Shown here: in pieces, positions 25,403-37,340 of the stretch | Layout of the letters: every line of letters starts with the position of its first letter | How positions within the stretch are numbered: position 1 is the first letter of the stretch | Source of the DNA: Plantago major | Taxonomy: Eukaryota > Streptophyta > Magnoliopsida > Lamiales > Plantaginaceae | DNA: 64,000 nucleotides | Assembly (NCBI GenBank): GCA_026545765.1 | Contig: JAIFAC010000134.1 | Location: 62,001-126,000 of the forward strand | Reading direction: 5' to 3' | The notes under the pieces: generated by a model | Database searches by the model: none | The model's input: only the letters and a program-made list of their open reading frames with translations | Told to the model about the DNA's origin: nothing | Position numbers and translations under genes: made by a program

Positions 25403-26090
25403 CTCTTGAATCGGTTGAAAATCCTCGAGTTTTAAGAGGGTTGGAGCCTCTAAAGATGGATTGGTTGAGATTTGGTCGCTTCACTTCCAAGGTCCATCGA
25501 GAATTGGTGTCCGTACACACTATGCACGGATCCGTAGAGCTAATCAAAGGTATGGTGATATTGTAGAATTCCAACTTCATCAATCATTCTCAGACAGTGT
25601 GCACATCGATTCTTGGTGTTCCCGGAAGTGATGACTAAGTGGAATACTTTCCAGTCGGAGGAATGTGCTCAATGGAGGACGATGTATCCCTAAAGACTTT
25701 CCGCATGGTCAATGTATTGTAGTAGTAGATTCTGATAAAGGTCCGAGATTGCGGACTGGAAGGCAGTGTTATGTATACTCTGTTTCGCATGTGAATAAAA
25801 TTCCTTGCTTGTTTCTTTTGTCACTTGAACAATAAACATTATTTGTACGAATTGAAAGATAAAAGTTGCATTGATTTGACGGAAATTCAATTACAACTTG
25901 TGGTCCGTAAAGCCAATGACAAAAGAATACCGAAAACAGAACTGACGGAGTTCCGCGTAACAAACAGTTTTAATCCTAAAATATCCAAATGGCCGGGAGA
26001 GGTCCTTGTAACCATCCCTACGCATAGAACTTTTGAAGGTTCCTGGCATTCCAAGTATGCTTGAGTGGGTGTCCATATTCGTCTTCCAAT
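25403..26090 (-). other. Tat element, region after integrase
   Basis: Non-coding or decayed DNA between the CACTA-1 insertion and the Tat integrase. It continues 17080-18291 on the other side of the insertion. No domain is recognised. Confidence 0.5.
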
Positions 26091-26092
26091 TC

Positions 26093-27250
26093 CTAACTTC
26101 CGTTCACTCTTGCACCAACGATCTTGTAAGGTCCTTCCCATTTAGGTTCAAGCTTCCCGACATTGCTCAAGATATCAGCTCGGCGGAGTACTAGGTCTCC
26201 GACCTGTAAGTCTTTCGCTTGAACATTCCTGTTGTAGGCCCGGGCTGCAGTTGCTTGGTACTTGTGGATATTAGCCAATGCTTCGGTTCTTTTCGCCCAA
26301 AGATGTCTAGATCAAATATCCGAGCTTCACGATGTAATCATCAACCCTTCGACCCTCATTGTTTCAACTGCACTTTTCACGGTATGATCGCTTAAGCCAT
26401 AGACCAGTGGCAAATGGGGTTTCTAGTTGCGGTCCAAGAAGGGTGCGATGAGCCCACAGTACGCCATCTAGGTCATCCGCCCAACTCTCCTGAGAAGTTC
26501 TCAGCCGCTTTTCCAGGATCTTAACAATTGTCTTGTTCGTGGACTCAGCTTGTCCATTAGCTTGTGGGTATCCGACAGATGTGAAGCGTTGTTCAATCTT
26601 GAAAGATGCCAACCATTCCTTGATTCTGTTGCCCGAGAATTGAGCACCATTATCCGAGACAAGAATTCTTGGTAGGCCAAAGCGACAAATGATGTTTTTC
26701 CAAATGAAGGTCCGCACGCGGCTTTCCGTGATAGTTGTCACAACTTCCGCTTCTACCCACTTGGTGAAATATTCTACGGCCACAATTAAGAATTTCTTCT
26801 GTTGAGTGCCCCTTGGGAATGGCCCGACAATATCGATGCCCCATTGATCAAACGGACATGCTATGACTAACGGAATCATAGGGTGTGTCGGACGATGGGG
26901 AACATTTGCATAATATTGACAATCAGGACATCTTTGGGCCGTAGCACGCGGAATCCTTATCAATGGTAGGCCAGTAGTAGCCTTGTCGAATGATCTTCTG
27001 AGCAAGAGTTCGTCCTCCGGAATGGCTTCCGCAGTGAATTTCCTCAAGCACGCTTCTTCTTCATGGACCTAAACATCTCAAATGAGTCCCAGCGAAAGAT
27101 TTCTTATACAAATCTTCCCCAAGTATAAAATATTTGTTTGCTCGATGTTGTACGCTCCTTGACTCCTTCGGATCAGCTGGTAATGATCCGTCTTTGAGAT
27201 AACTAAAGATCTCACCATCCAGCCTTCCCGCTTCAATTATCATAATAGTC
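26093..27250 (-). pseudogene. Tat integrase remnant
   Basis: The minus strand has the gypsy zinc-binding stretch (CPDCQYYAN), the catalytic core (FDQWGIDIVGPFP, VSDNGAQF, YPQANGQAESTNK) and the C-terminal GDLVLRR...KLEPKWEGPYKI module at 26093-26278. All are strong gypsy integrase signatures. The longest open piece is 227 residues. It is broken at several points and treated as a fossil. Confidence 0.93.
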
Positions 27251-27289
27251 GAGTAGGACTCATGACGGATTAGTCAAGAATAGTGAGTA

Positions 27290-28493
27290 GGATTACTCTC
27301 CTCGTGTCTAGCGCTTGTTGTGGACACAAACTTTGCTGCAGCATCCGCCTTTCATTCCATGCCCTATCAAACTTCTCCGTGGTAAACTCATCAAAGAGAC
27401 TAGCTTCTTGCTTAAGTAGCTCAAGATACTTGATCATTGAAGGGCCTTTTGTGGCAAAAGCACCAAAATTGGCTTCAACTAACTGTGAACTGCAAGCTTT
27501 GAGTTTCGGATCCGCAGGACTTAGCTAGACGCAATTCAACCAATAAAGCTTCATATTCAAATTTCATTATTGGTGACTTTGAAGTCCAAGGATATCGCAT
27601 AGTCGAGTTCCGCGCCATCAGGGTTTTTAAGATAGATTCCAATACCTCCTACTCTTCCAGTGGAGGAACCATCCACTTCCAATGTCCAAACATCAGAGGG
27701 ATGTTCTTTGGTTTGGAGGTCTTCAGAAGCTCCGAAGTTTCCAACCTTTGTTCCTCCTTCTCTTTGACATCCATATCAGAGTTGTTAGTACCGGATTCCC
27801 TTGTGATATCATCAAGAAGGAACATTTGGTTTACCCGAGATTTCTCCCATGATGTAGTCTGAGACTGATTGATGAACTGAGCATCCTCGAGATTTTCGGG
27901 GCTGATCTTCGGCGGAACCGACTTTCGATTGATCTGCTTGGTGATTAGGCATTCAAATTCGCTTATCCGGACTTTCTCGACTCTTCGTGGTATTCTGCTA
28001 GGAAGTCAGCAACGACTTGAGCTTTCTTGGCTGTCAGAGCCTGATAGCTAATGTCATATTCGCTCAGCTCAATGGCCCACTTAGAGAGTCGTCCAGATTG
28101 GTCGGACTTTCCCAGGACCTGTTTCAAGGGTTCCGTAGTTAGTACTACTATTTTATGAGACTTGAAATATGGCTTTAATCGCCTTGCGGTGTAAACCAGA
28201 GCATATGCAAATTTCTCAATCTTGACGTATCTTGTCTCCGCCCCAGCAAGGGCTTTACTAAGATAGTAGATTGGCAAGTGATCATTAGCTTGGACCCATA
28301 CTAATACGGAACTCATTGCCTCTTCCGTAATTTCTAGGTAGAGGTAGAGTGGTTCTCCTTCAACGGGTTTGGAGAGCAGCGGAGGGAAATGGAGGTACTT
28401 TTTCAAATTTTTAAAAGCCCTGTAATATTCTCGCTGTCCAATCAAAGCTCTCCTTTCCGGAGGATTTTGAAGAACGGAAGGTTCTTCTCTCAT
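27290..28493 (-). pseudogene. Tat RNase H and second RNase-H-like domain
   Basis: 27963-28493 carries the gypsy RT-connected RNase H (PIYYLSKALAGAETRY, LSKWAIELSEYDISY). Left of it, 27480-27690 encodes a second RNase-H-like stretch on the minus strand (GIYLKNPDGAELDYAI, then NEI.YEALLVELRLA), matching the dual RNase H arrangement known for Tat elements. It is broken. Confidence 0.85.
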
Positions 28494-28499
28494 GATCGC

Positions 28500-29202
28500 A
28501 AAATAAAACGACTTAAGGACATGGGACGCCCAATAAGTCAGTACCTCATTGAGGTTCTTCGGATGAGGCAGATCTAAGATTGCTTTGATCCATGTAGCCC
28601 AAAAATTTTCCGCCCTTCACTCCGAAGGTGCACTTTTCTGGATTCAGTTTCATCCCATACTTCCTGAGGATAGCGAAGCATTTGCTCAAGTGCTCTATAT
28701 GTTGTTCTTCGGTTTTGCTTTTGACGAGCATGTCGTCTACGTATACCTACATGGTCTTGCCAATTTCTTCCTTGAACATCTGATTCACCAACAAGGTAAG
28801 TTGCTCCCGCTTTTCAATACGTAAGGCATCACTTTAAAGCAATACACCCTCCGCAGAAAGAAAGTCGCTTTAATATCCTCCTTCGCCATCCGGTTCGCTA
28901 AAAGCCTTGATACGCGCCCATGAAACTTAGTAACGCCGATCCGTCAGAGAATCAACCAATTGGTCAATCCGCGGCAAAGGGTATGGATCCTTTGGGCAAA
29001 ACTTATTTAGCCTCGTGAAATCATTGCACATCCTCCATTTGCCCGGTGACTTTTCTACTAGAACCACGCTAAACCCAATCGTAATAACGGACCTCTTCGA
29101 TATGTCCGCTTTCATGAGTCGATCAACTTCAAGGATATGATGGCATCCTTGATAGGACCAAATCCTTTCTCCGGGCAAGGATATAATTAATCGAGGATCC
29201 AT
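28500..29202 (-). pseudogene. Tat reverse transcriptase remnant
   Basis: The minus strand shows the gypsy RT signatures KWRMCNDFTRLNKFCPKD and YPLPRIDQLVDS (28927-29202), and the later LNPEKCTFGVKGGKFLGY (28546-28731). It is broken at several points. Confidence 0.92.
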
Positions 29203-29479
29203 GTTCAGACGGTGAACAACAACCTCGGATCTATCCCCTTTAGGTCGCCATTACTCCAAGCAAAGACATCATCATATCTCGAGACAAGCAATGAGCTTCA
29301 TTTCCACTTCCGCACTCATCTCTGTCCTGATTCTAGTCTTCTTATCCGGGCTCCCAACAACAAGCTCAACTTCCCTGAGAGTTTCATGAGGCTCGATCCG
29401 TGCAGTTTTAGGAAACTTGTCCTTCTGGCTCCCTACCCCAATGTTAGGATTCTCCTTTTTGGTGGAAGAACAACTCATG

Positions 29480-29790
29480 GATCAAGTCACATGATCGCCA
29501 ACACGTGCGGATGCTCTCCTGTGGACATAATATAACACTCCCAAGCTTCTCGGATGTTCCCCACTTCCTCTACAACTCCGCACGGGGTCGGGAACTTCAT
29601 CCTATTATGGAGGGTGGAGGATATAGCTCGGAATTGATTGAGTCCGGGACGACCAAAGATGGCATTGTAGTCAAAAGTTTGATCCTCCACTACAAAACGG
29701 ACTACCAGGTCACTCATGGACGGTTCCAAGTGAAACATGAAGCATTACACTTCCTAAGGGGCAGCTCCTCCTCCAAACCCTAATATGGAG
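29480..29790 (-). pseudogene. Tat protease-region remnant
   Basis: The minus strand contains FDYNAIFGRPGLNQFRAIS, the conserved segment downstream of the protease active site in Tat-type gypsy polyproteins, followed by TLHNRMKFPTPCGV. Confidence 0.8.
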
Positions 29791-29838
29791 GTATCGACTT
29801 CATATCGGATTCCTCCCATTCATCGATCTATTGTCGAT

Positions 29839-31090
29839 TTAGAGATGATGTTCGAGGAACTCCAGATCTACCAGATCTTGTTTACTTGATAAGTTGCAAT
29901 GGTTAAAGAAACCACCATGAACATCCGGATCATCTATGTCTTCGCCTCCTGTAGGAGGAGGGATCTCACAATCATCAAAGTATATAGCATTTGTCCTCGA
30001 ATTGCCGGAGCAAAGATATGACCGCCATTGTTCGAGATTCGAAGTCCGCTTTCTTGCTCCTACTATCGCCTCAGCTGGTCCGCTCGCTATGGTTTTGATC
30101 ACTCACGTATGGAGGGTTCTCCATTTCAACGCCATCATCAGACATGTACGGGTGTTGGTCCGCGAGGCGGATGGTCGGTCAAGGAGGTGGCAAGGATAGA
30201 GGATGGGCGGTGGCCCGTAGCTCTATCATCCCTTTTCGCTCCGGCCCTATCATGTCTAGAAAGCTCATCCAGATAGACGTGCTCCTTCAACTTTCCTCTC
30301 TTATCAAATGTTCAACCTCCGCTTCCAATGAATGCAATCGTCTGCCATGACCACGGCTCTTGTGAAACTTGCAATACCCCTTTGCATTCTTGTTCTTCAT
30401 GTTTCCGTGAGATGGCTTGGGCCATTGAATATTCAACTTCTTCTCAATAATAGTTGTCAAGATGTCAGATCTTGGTCTATTGAGACGAGTATAATCCGTG
30501 ACATCTCCTCGTGGACTCCTTTCTCTGTGGAAGCCCTTATCTCGTGATCCTTCCTGATAAAACTTATTAGGGCGATGCTCTTGTTTATCGGCTCCTTTCC
30601 CTTCGATCCCGCTTCACTGGAACATTCCTACGGCATCTCTCCATACATTACTTTCACGATGTCATCCAAATGCCTTTCACCTCACTTCGACTAGAAAGTT
30701 TTCTCATGATCTCGTGTTGAAAGTATTAGCATACAGTGACGGACCTGCCTTAATACCGTGGCTCAACTCAAGAACTTCCGCTAAAGCGATCTAGGAAGGT
30801 CCCGAGATCCTCTTGCTCCTTTCGATAACTTCTACCAGATGCTCCACAAGGCGCCTCCTCTTTGATTTTTCAATCGTCCGTAAACTTGGAGGAGAGGTCC
30901 GCATAAGATCGGACGCTGTTCCTTGATAGGCGGGCTCGCTGAACCGGAGTAGCCACCGCGGAGTGACTTGCTGAGGATGGGCATTGTTAGACCCGAGGCA
31001 ACCTTGGATTATCGTGAGCAATCTATCCAACTGAGTCTCACTTAATCCGAGGTCACTAGTGCGGACGATGCGACCATCGGGCATAGTAAA
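29839..31090 (-). pseudogene. Tat gag remnant
   Basis: Decayed minus-strand coding DNA between protease and primer site. A segment at 29839-30102 resembles the gag-protease linker (NAIYFDDCEIPPP), and 30791-31084 the charged gag body. The assignment rests mainly on position. It is broken at many points. Confidence 0.6.
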
Positions 31091-31394
31091 CTATTGACCC
31101 GTAGGGCCTCGAGCTTCGCCGAGAAACTTGTACGACCCTCTCCATGGTTCTCGTACAATGTTCTCGTGAACATTTCGACTCTTCCGGTCGGAATATCACC
31201 TCCTTCATCTGTGGATGGGCTTGTCAGGCCATCACTGGATACCTTCTTCTTCATGTTGTTCCTCCTCGCTGCATTGGTTCTCCGCCGCTGGTGGACGCCC
31301 ACGGACGGGGGTGGAGTTCAACGCCGCCAGACCGTTCGTACGCCTTCTCGTTCTTGCCATTCGAGTGATTGAAACACGTAGCCTTTCGTAATGA

Positions 31395-31412
31395 TTCCCA
31401 CAAACGGCGCCA
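31395..31412 (-). other. Primer-binding site of the Tat element
   Basis: The minus strand reads TGGCGCCGTTTGTGGGAA three bases inside the 5' LTR. TGGCGCCGTT... is the common primer site of plant Tat/Athila elements. Confidence 0.9.
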
Positions 31413-31415
31413 AAA

Positions 31416-32310
31416 TGTCGAGGGTTTAGCCTCAACACTAACTAACTAAACTACCACAAATCCGATGTAAGATCCGCCACCAACTTGAGGTCCAACCTGA
31501 TGACTTGGTCTGAGGTTGATCACCTGAAAAGACTAAGTGGGGGGGGGGTTAGATAGGTAACCCGGGTTGCAAGTTGTCAACTCGGTAAGAGACTTTACTC
31601 AAGAGAGAGTTGTAAAGCTCTCAATGTAGTAGTTATGAGATATGATTTGGAATAATTATTGCTTATCACTGGGAATTGTGACTTACCTTAAGGTCTTCGA
31701 CCTTGTGCTATATTTATAGAGACCATATCTTATGAAATGACTCATAAGATGGTGCCAAGTGTATGCTTCGATTTGGACACTAATGCTACCTTCGCCCATG
31801 TTTCAATAGTGAACAGTAGCCCACATCCGATTAATGGGCATGGAAGGGTAGTTTGAACCTTTTCCCTATGAGAGTACTGTTGGGTCCGTGATCCCCTGAG
31901 ATCGTCTGCCTGGCTCCGCCTTAGGTAACTCGGTGTCCGAGCCAAGTTTCACTAAGTATCTCAAAGGTTCTCATATATACGCTGGTCTTAATGTGATGGT
32001 GGCGTCCGAGATTCTCTTTTCCTATCTGTTTGCATCCTAGGACTAATAAATACAGGTACTTGGAAGGACCATGTGACCTTTATCGTGTTCGAAGTTGTAC
32101 ACCTAGCTTGGTCTGACTTAGCCGAGAAGGTGTGACTTGTAAGTACTAGTCGACATGGAATGGTTTCAGTCGGACCATTCAAGGTCTGACTAGTACCGAA
32201 TTGGCTATTTCAAATTGATGCGCTCTAGGACACGATCTATGGCGCCCTTAACGGATTGGACACATGTCCGTATCAACACCACTCATAGTCATTGTAAACA
32301 CGATCTAACA
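31416..32310 (-). repeat. 5' LTR of the Tat element
   Basis: The left edge TGTCGAGGG is fixed by the primer site. The right edge is less certain: ...ATCTAACA at 32310 gives symmetrical TGT...ACA ends, and ...TATCAACA near 32277 is the alternative. A minus-strand TATA box (TATAAATATAG) lies at about 31708-31720. A run of about ten G lies at 31541-31551. No second copy is in the window. Confidence 0.75.
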
Positions 32311-33720
32311 ATAGAAGAACACACGAATAACATAATTATTACTAAATACGAAGAATAAACAAATTTGATACAATATTTCCCAAGTTGTCACAATTCCCAG
32401 GTAGAAGATGAACAATCTCAAATCCAATCGGTAGAAAGCAATGAATTTGTCTCTCGATCAATAATCTCTAGTTGAGTTACAAAACAAACGATTCAATTTA
32501 CCCAATTGAAAGAGGGGAATTTGCCTTGGGAAAGGTTCTAGGGGTTTCAAAAGTTAGAAAGAATGAAAGATATTTTAGAATTAGCAAAAAAACGCAACAC
32601 TTTCCGACCTTTTGGTGGGGTTTTTGCAAACGCCAAAAGGCTACTGCTTTGTTGTCAGCATATATTTTGGTCTTATAAATGCATGGACGCTGATTTCTGG
32701 TCAATCGAAGTTCATATGAGAAAGTTATGGCCAAAATACTAGGACTGCTCCAAGTTTGCACTTTGGTATTTTTTTCGCTCAAACAATTCTAGACTCTCCA
32801 TCGTAACTCGATTCCACTTCCGCTTCTACCGCTGGACTCTTTTCTACAACGCTGCTCCTATGCATGCCACTTCAAGTCAATTGAGACCTTGAAACTTTTT
32901 ACTCCTATTAATGCATCAAATGCATCGCTTGACCTCGCTTCTACATGGATTAAGCACACCACTGGAAATAGCAACAACACACAAAAACTTAACAAAAATC
33001 TAATAAAACCAACTAAAAACTAAACTTAAGAACTAAAAAAAATACGGTAAAAAAGACTAGATGAGATGATTAAATATGTTGTTCACAAGAACAATTTAAC
33101 TTAAATATGATGTAATGATAGAAGTGTTTGCAACTCAGCTTTTTGGATGAAAAAATTCAGAAGTTCCCAACTTATCCAGTTAAGCTGTTGTTATCACCGA
33201 AAATGTAGTTTCTCTTTATATTAAGATGTAAGCTGCAACTTATAAGTTGTTGCAAACAACGAGACATGAAGACTTGGAATATTTGATCGATCGTGAGAGA
33301 TGAGAATGTTTATGTTATTTAGGTGGATTAGGAGATGAAAATAGTCGTTTGGCTTCTTGTAATTGTTATATTGTAATTAGTATAGACTTAACTGAGTTTA
33401 GAGAATATTAAAAGTGTTTAAGATGAGCTCAACAAAATTCTTGGGCTAGAAAATAAGGGAGAAAAATATTGGTTACGATCCACGATTTGACGAACTCTAC
33501 TTCAAAGCACCCTTACTAATTGGTTTGAATTAGGTTTATGAATTTTCGGGTTGTTACATTAACCTTTAAACCTTTAGATAGTCCACATATGCTCTATGTA
33601 CTATAAATTTTGTGGCATTCTAATATTTAGAGTTCAAATTTCACATAATAACAACCAACCAATATTGTAGCATAATATTTTATTTGTTGTATTGTAAATA
33701 ATTTATTTGTTTAAAGTCAA
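32311..33720. other. Intergenic DNA
   Basis: AT-rich, apparently low-copy sequence without a convincing gene. The open frames at 32472-32782 on either strand have no recognisable similarity or coding bias. Confidence 0.5.
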
Positions 33721-33721
33721 A

Positions 33722-34700
33722 TTCAGGGTCGGCTAAGTCCATGCACGGGCACCCCGCCCGTGCAGGACCTCACCTTTCCAAGGCCCAGGCCTAAAATCTT
33801 GGTGCCCAACTTCAAAAAAAATAAATAATAATAATAATAAAAAATAAATTAATGGCAGTGAAACACAAAGCAAACACAACCGTCTTCTTTAACTACGGTC
33901 TTCCTGCCTTTTCAATTTCTCCTCTTTCAACCTTAATTTTCTCCAGCATCCAATAAATTATCTCTTTAATTCCTCTTGTTCCGATGAAAATGTTTGTTGC
34001 CCATAGTTAGAGAGTGGTTCTAGTTTCATTTATATTTAATCTTATTTCCTTCTATCATTCCAATTCCATCTCTTCTATTAGCATTGAACAAGCAAATACT
34101 TTGATGCAATTAGGTAATTTCTATATTTCTTATCTCTCGATTTCTTCAATTTTGAAGGTAAATTTCGAATGTTATTAACATTTTTCTTTGAATTTGTGGA
34201 TGAAAGTAATTATAAGCTAATTGTTACAAATGCAATGATATTCATCTTGTTTATAAGCCCAGTTATTTGTGTTCGTCTTGGTCCTCATCTTTATGGTTTT
34301 ATCATCTACTTTTCCTTTTCTTCAAAAAATTCCATACATGCTCTAGTTAAACTATCATGAAGCCAAAGTGGTAAAGTAACTGCTAATTTGCTAAATGAAA
34401 TTTAATAAGCAAAATCTTTATTGAACAGAAGATTCAGTTGACTCAGTTGTTCTAATGAGCAAATTCATTGCTTGTACCAAGCTACTCACGCTCTATGATG
34501 TTACAAAAACGATTATACGGATGGTGATGATAGTAATTTAGAATGATATGGTAGATAAAATTAGTTATGAAGAGTCAATGGATGATATCTCACTGATTTG
34601 TATCGGATTTTTTGTTATTTTTTCGCTCTATAAAATTCAACTTTTTCTTATTCTACTAATTTGGGCCTCATTTGAAGATTTGACGACCCCTAAACTCAAG
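33722..34700. other. Possible hAT-related fragment with GC-rich hairpin
   Basis: It begins TTCAGGGTCGGCTAAG, like the CAGGGTCGGC-type ends seen in some plant hAT elements. A perfect 9-bp hairpin (TGCACGGGC, 5-base loop, GCCCGTGCA) lies at 33742-33764. GGGCC-rich text (GGCCCAGGCC; TTGGGCCTCATTTGAAG near 34662) appears near both sides. No transposase, matching second end or 8-bp duplication was found. Confidence 0.3.
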
Positions 34701-34754
34701 ATTTTACTCGTCAAATTGTATGAATTCAATTTGAGAACTCAGCTTGAAATATGA

Positions 34755-35230
34755 TGTATTTGTCTAACTGCACACTAGTCTAGTCTTACAATTACATTGG
34801 TTATCATACGAGATAGACTTAGAAAAAAATAACCTAGCATAACTAATGAACTAACATTACCCTTGTATATCATAACTCTCCATATATAAAATAACATTGC
34901 CCTTGTATACCAAAAAATAAATAAATATTGATGATGAAATAAACGATGGACATAGAAAACTAATTGAGGCAACAATGGAAATAAGCTAGCTATAGCAATT
35001 ACTAAATCATATAAAATGATATCATTTCATTTAGTCATGATTGACACAATCCAACTAAAAACAGGAAAATTATTACTCATAACCTTCTCAAAATATATAA
35101 GAAGTAAAAATTCATTATAACTCAAATTAAGTGGACAGATTTTGTATAGAGGTTATAGGAGCTTGATATAAAAAAATGTTACTCATGAATTAAATTTGTC
35201 ATTCTTCCATAAGATGTTGGATGATTCATG
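34755..35230. other. Intergenic DNA upstream of the small peptide gene
   Basis: AT-rich and non-coding. The plus strand would carry the promoter region of the gene at 35294. Confidence 0.5.
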
Positions 35231-35238
35231 TATAAGAG

Positions 35239-35246
35239 TATAAATA
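35239..35246 (+). promoter_or_regulatory. TATA box of the small peptide gene
   Basis: TATAAATA lies 47 bases before the ATG at 35294, which leaves room for a leader of only some 20 bases. It agrees with the gene's strand and start. Confidence 0.7.
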
Positions 35247-35293
35247 GCACTGCGTAAACATGGGCATCATCATAAGTTCTGAAGGGAAAAAAG

Positions 35294-35711
35294 ATGGCTA
35301 ACTCCACACCATCTCTCTTCTTTGTCCTTGTCCTCCTTCTAACAATAGGTTTTTGACTTTACACATTTTTAAATTTATTTATTTTATTCTATACAAAATT
35401 CGAGTATTTACATAATTTTTTATGCCAGTTAAATAAATCAATATGCATATAAGTAATTATATATGACTAATTGCTTCATTGTTTATATATATTCTCCAGG
35501 CCTTATTGATCTTTTGAAGGCCCAACCATTACGTGAATTAATTAGAAAGCATAATCATGACTATGTTCCCATGACCATGGAAGGCATCCACCTTTGCAAG
35601 AACAAATGTCACAGGATTCGTAAAGACATGTATGCAGGTTATAAAGTTAAACGTGTGAATGAGGATTCTATAAAAGCACACTGTGTCTGCTTAACCCGTT
35701 CTAAACGATAG
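35294..35711 (+). CDS. Small secreted cysteine-containing peptide, defensin-like candidate
   Basis: Two exons, 35294-35348 and 35500-35711, joined by a GT...AG intron in phase 1, give 88 residues. Residues 1 to about 26 form a signal peptide with a strongly hydrophobic core (LFFVLVLLLTIG). The mature part, about 60 residues, is basic. It has four Cys: C51-x3-C55 in LCKNKCHRIRKD, and C80-x-C82 in HCVCLTR. C-x3-C plus C-x-C is the core pairing pattern of the CS-alpha-beta (defensin) fold, and an intron separating signal peptide from mature peptide is usual in plant defensin-like genes. Typical defensin-like peptides have six to eight Cys, so a two-bridge form is unusual. I do not recognise a named family. 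A TATA box stands just upstream. Both exons are open and the splice sites are canonical. Function is unknown, with defence or signalling as guesses. Confidence 0.7.
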
Positions 35712-36284
35712 TCTCTGCCACCCTTACATGACTTAATTATACCTTATATAGTTTGTAGCATGATATGTAGCTCCCAATGTTTAATCTTGGGTGTGAGTAA
35801 TGGTACAATTCTATGATATGGTTATATAATAAGAGTTGCTTGTTGCTCTGCGTTTATACTGTGCACAAGAAAATTTGATGAAATTGATACAAGAGTAGGG
35901 ACGAACACCCATGGTAGCAAATTTCCTACTGGTAGTGTGCTGCTCTCGAGTGATAAATTGAATTTTCAATCATTCATCACAATTTAAAAAAAACACTAAA
36001 GGTGTTATCATTACTAGACCAAAAATGTAAACTGTACACATGGTATGGATTGTTATATACTCTCCTCAACTTTCAAATTTCCATTTTAATCCGTCTCAAA
36101 CTTAACTTCCCTTCTTAATTTGGAAAGTTTATATTCGACTTTTCATTATAATGATACTATCCTCATACTTTATTTACAATCTCATACTTTATTCTCATCT
36201 CCCTACTTTATTTCTTCTCTTGAAACATGTGTCCATGATGTGTCAATGAAATGTGTAATTTAACACACTTTTTTACCCTCTTTT
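35712..36284. other. 3' flank of the small peptide gene and intergenic DNA
   Basis: AT-rich, non-coding. It includes the likely 3' UTR (to about 35850) and pyrimidine-rich low-complexity DNA at 36060-36230. Confidence 0.5.
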
Positions 36285-37340
36285 TTGGTGCAATATTGAA
36301 TATTATTGCCATGTTATGCCTAATTAATTGTTTTGGTGTTTCACAAGGTACAAATATGCCAACTAAGAGGATTATGGCCATTATTGAGGCAAATATGATG
36401 AATTTAAGTTTAATCTGAGAAAATACCGATAGGCAATTATTAAGTCGTACGAGGAGTTAGGAGACTCCAATGACGGCACAAGACTCGCCATTATAAGCTT
36501 ATCCAAAGTATTAAAACATTGTAGAAGACTCATTTTAAGATAATGAAGTTTCAGAGGTAAAAAATAGCACGAAAGAGAAAGACGCAACTTGGGAGCTGCA
36601 TATCGAGGACTGCGGCCCCATTACGGGACCGCAGTAATGTTGTTGCACTAGAAAGTTCTCCCGGTCCAAGCCCGTATCTTCTGGCCCGCAACCCACCACC
36701 TTCCTTGGACTGAAATGCACGAATTTCCAGGCTTTCTACACTATATAAGCAATGCCTAGGTCACTGATCAAAATGATAACCCTACTTCTCTCAAAGTGAA
36801 ACAAGATACAAGAGAAGAAAACTCAATTAGAAACCTCAGGCCATATCCATTGAAGAACTAAGAACACAACCCGCCATCAACAATCAAACTCTCTCTTTTT
36901 CTTTACATTCTTATTAGTATTATAATGTTTACTACTCCTACTATGAGTAGCTAAACCTTTTCGTAAAGGCGAACCACCAAACTCTATTGTGTTACTCATT
37001 ATATTCTTTATATATTTGATGAATTAGTTTAGATATAATCCGTGGTTGTGCTATATTCTCATACTATATTGATATGTTATGGTTTACACCAAAGGACAAG
37101 GTGACCGTTAGTCATTGATACGTATCCCATTTCACCAAATAGAAAGCAATTACGTTATTTGCAACTAAGTAGCCGTGAGTAACACAATACGAGGGAGGTT
37201 GGTGATCCTGTACATTGTCAACCATTTGTTTAAACCTTTAGTCTTTGTACCCTTTTACTATTATATACAATATGTTTACGTTTTTGCATGATTTCAGCTT
37301 TAATTCGATTTGTCTCAAAACAGCCCCAAAGATCTCTTGC
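36285..37340 (+). mobile_element. Probable LTR relic (gypsy-like)
   Basis: It contains a promoter-like stretch with CACTATATAAGCAATGCC near 36740 and a leader-like region rich in GAAGA/CTCAA. It also has the CTATGAGTAGCTAAACC phrase near 36940, which is common in plant gypsy LTRs and their leaders. No internal domains lie beside it, so it may be a solo LTR or a fragment. The ends are not defined and no duplication was found. Confidence 0.4.

Larger units (their letters stand above)
14928..32310 (-). mobile_element. Ty3/gypsy Tat-lineage retrotransposon (left end outside window)
   Basis: Reading leftward on the minus strand: 5' LTR (31416-32310), tRNA primer site, gag, protease, reverse transcriptase, RNase H, a second RNase-H-like domain, integrase, then a plus-strand (antisense) extra ORF at the left. 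Two RNase H domains and an antisense ORF between pol and the 3' LTR are features known from the Tat (Retand/Ogre) lineage. CACTA-1 interrupts it at 18292-25402 and the SIRE-like element abuts its left side, so the 3' LTR is probably beyond the window. The element is broken, with many breaks. Its age cannot be estimated without the second LTR. Confidence 0.85.
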
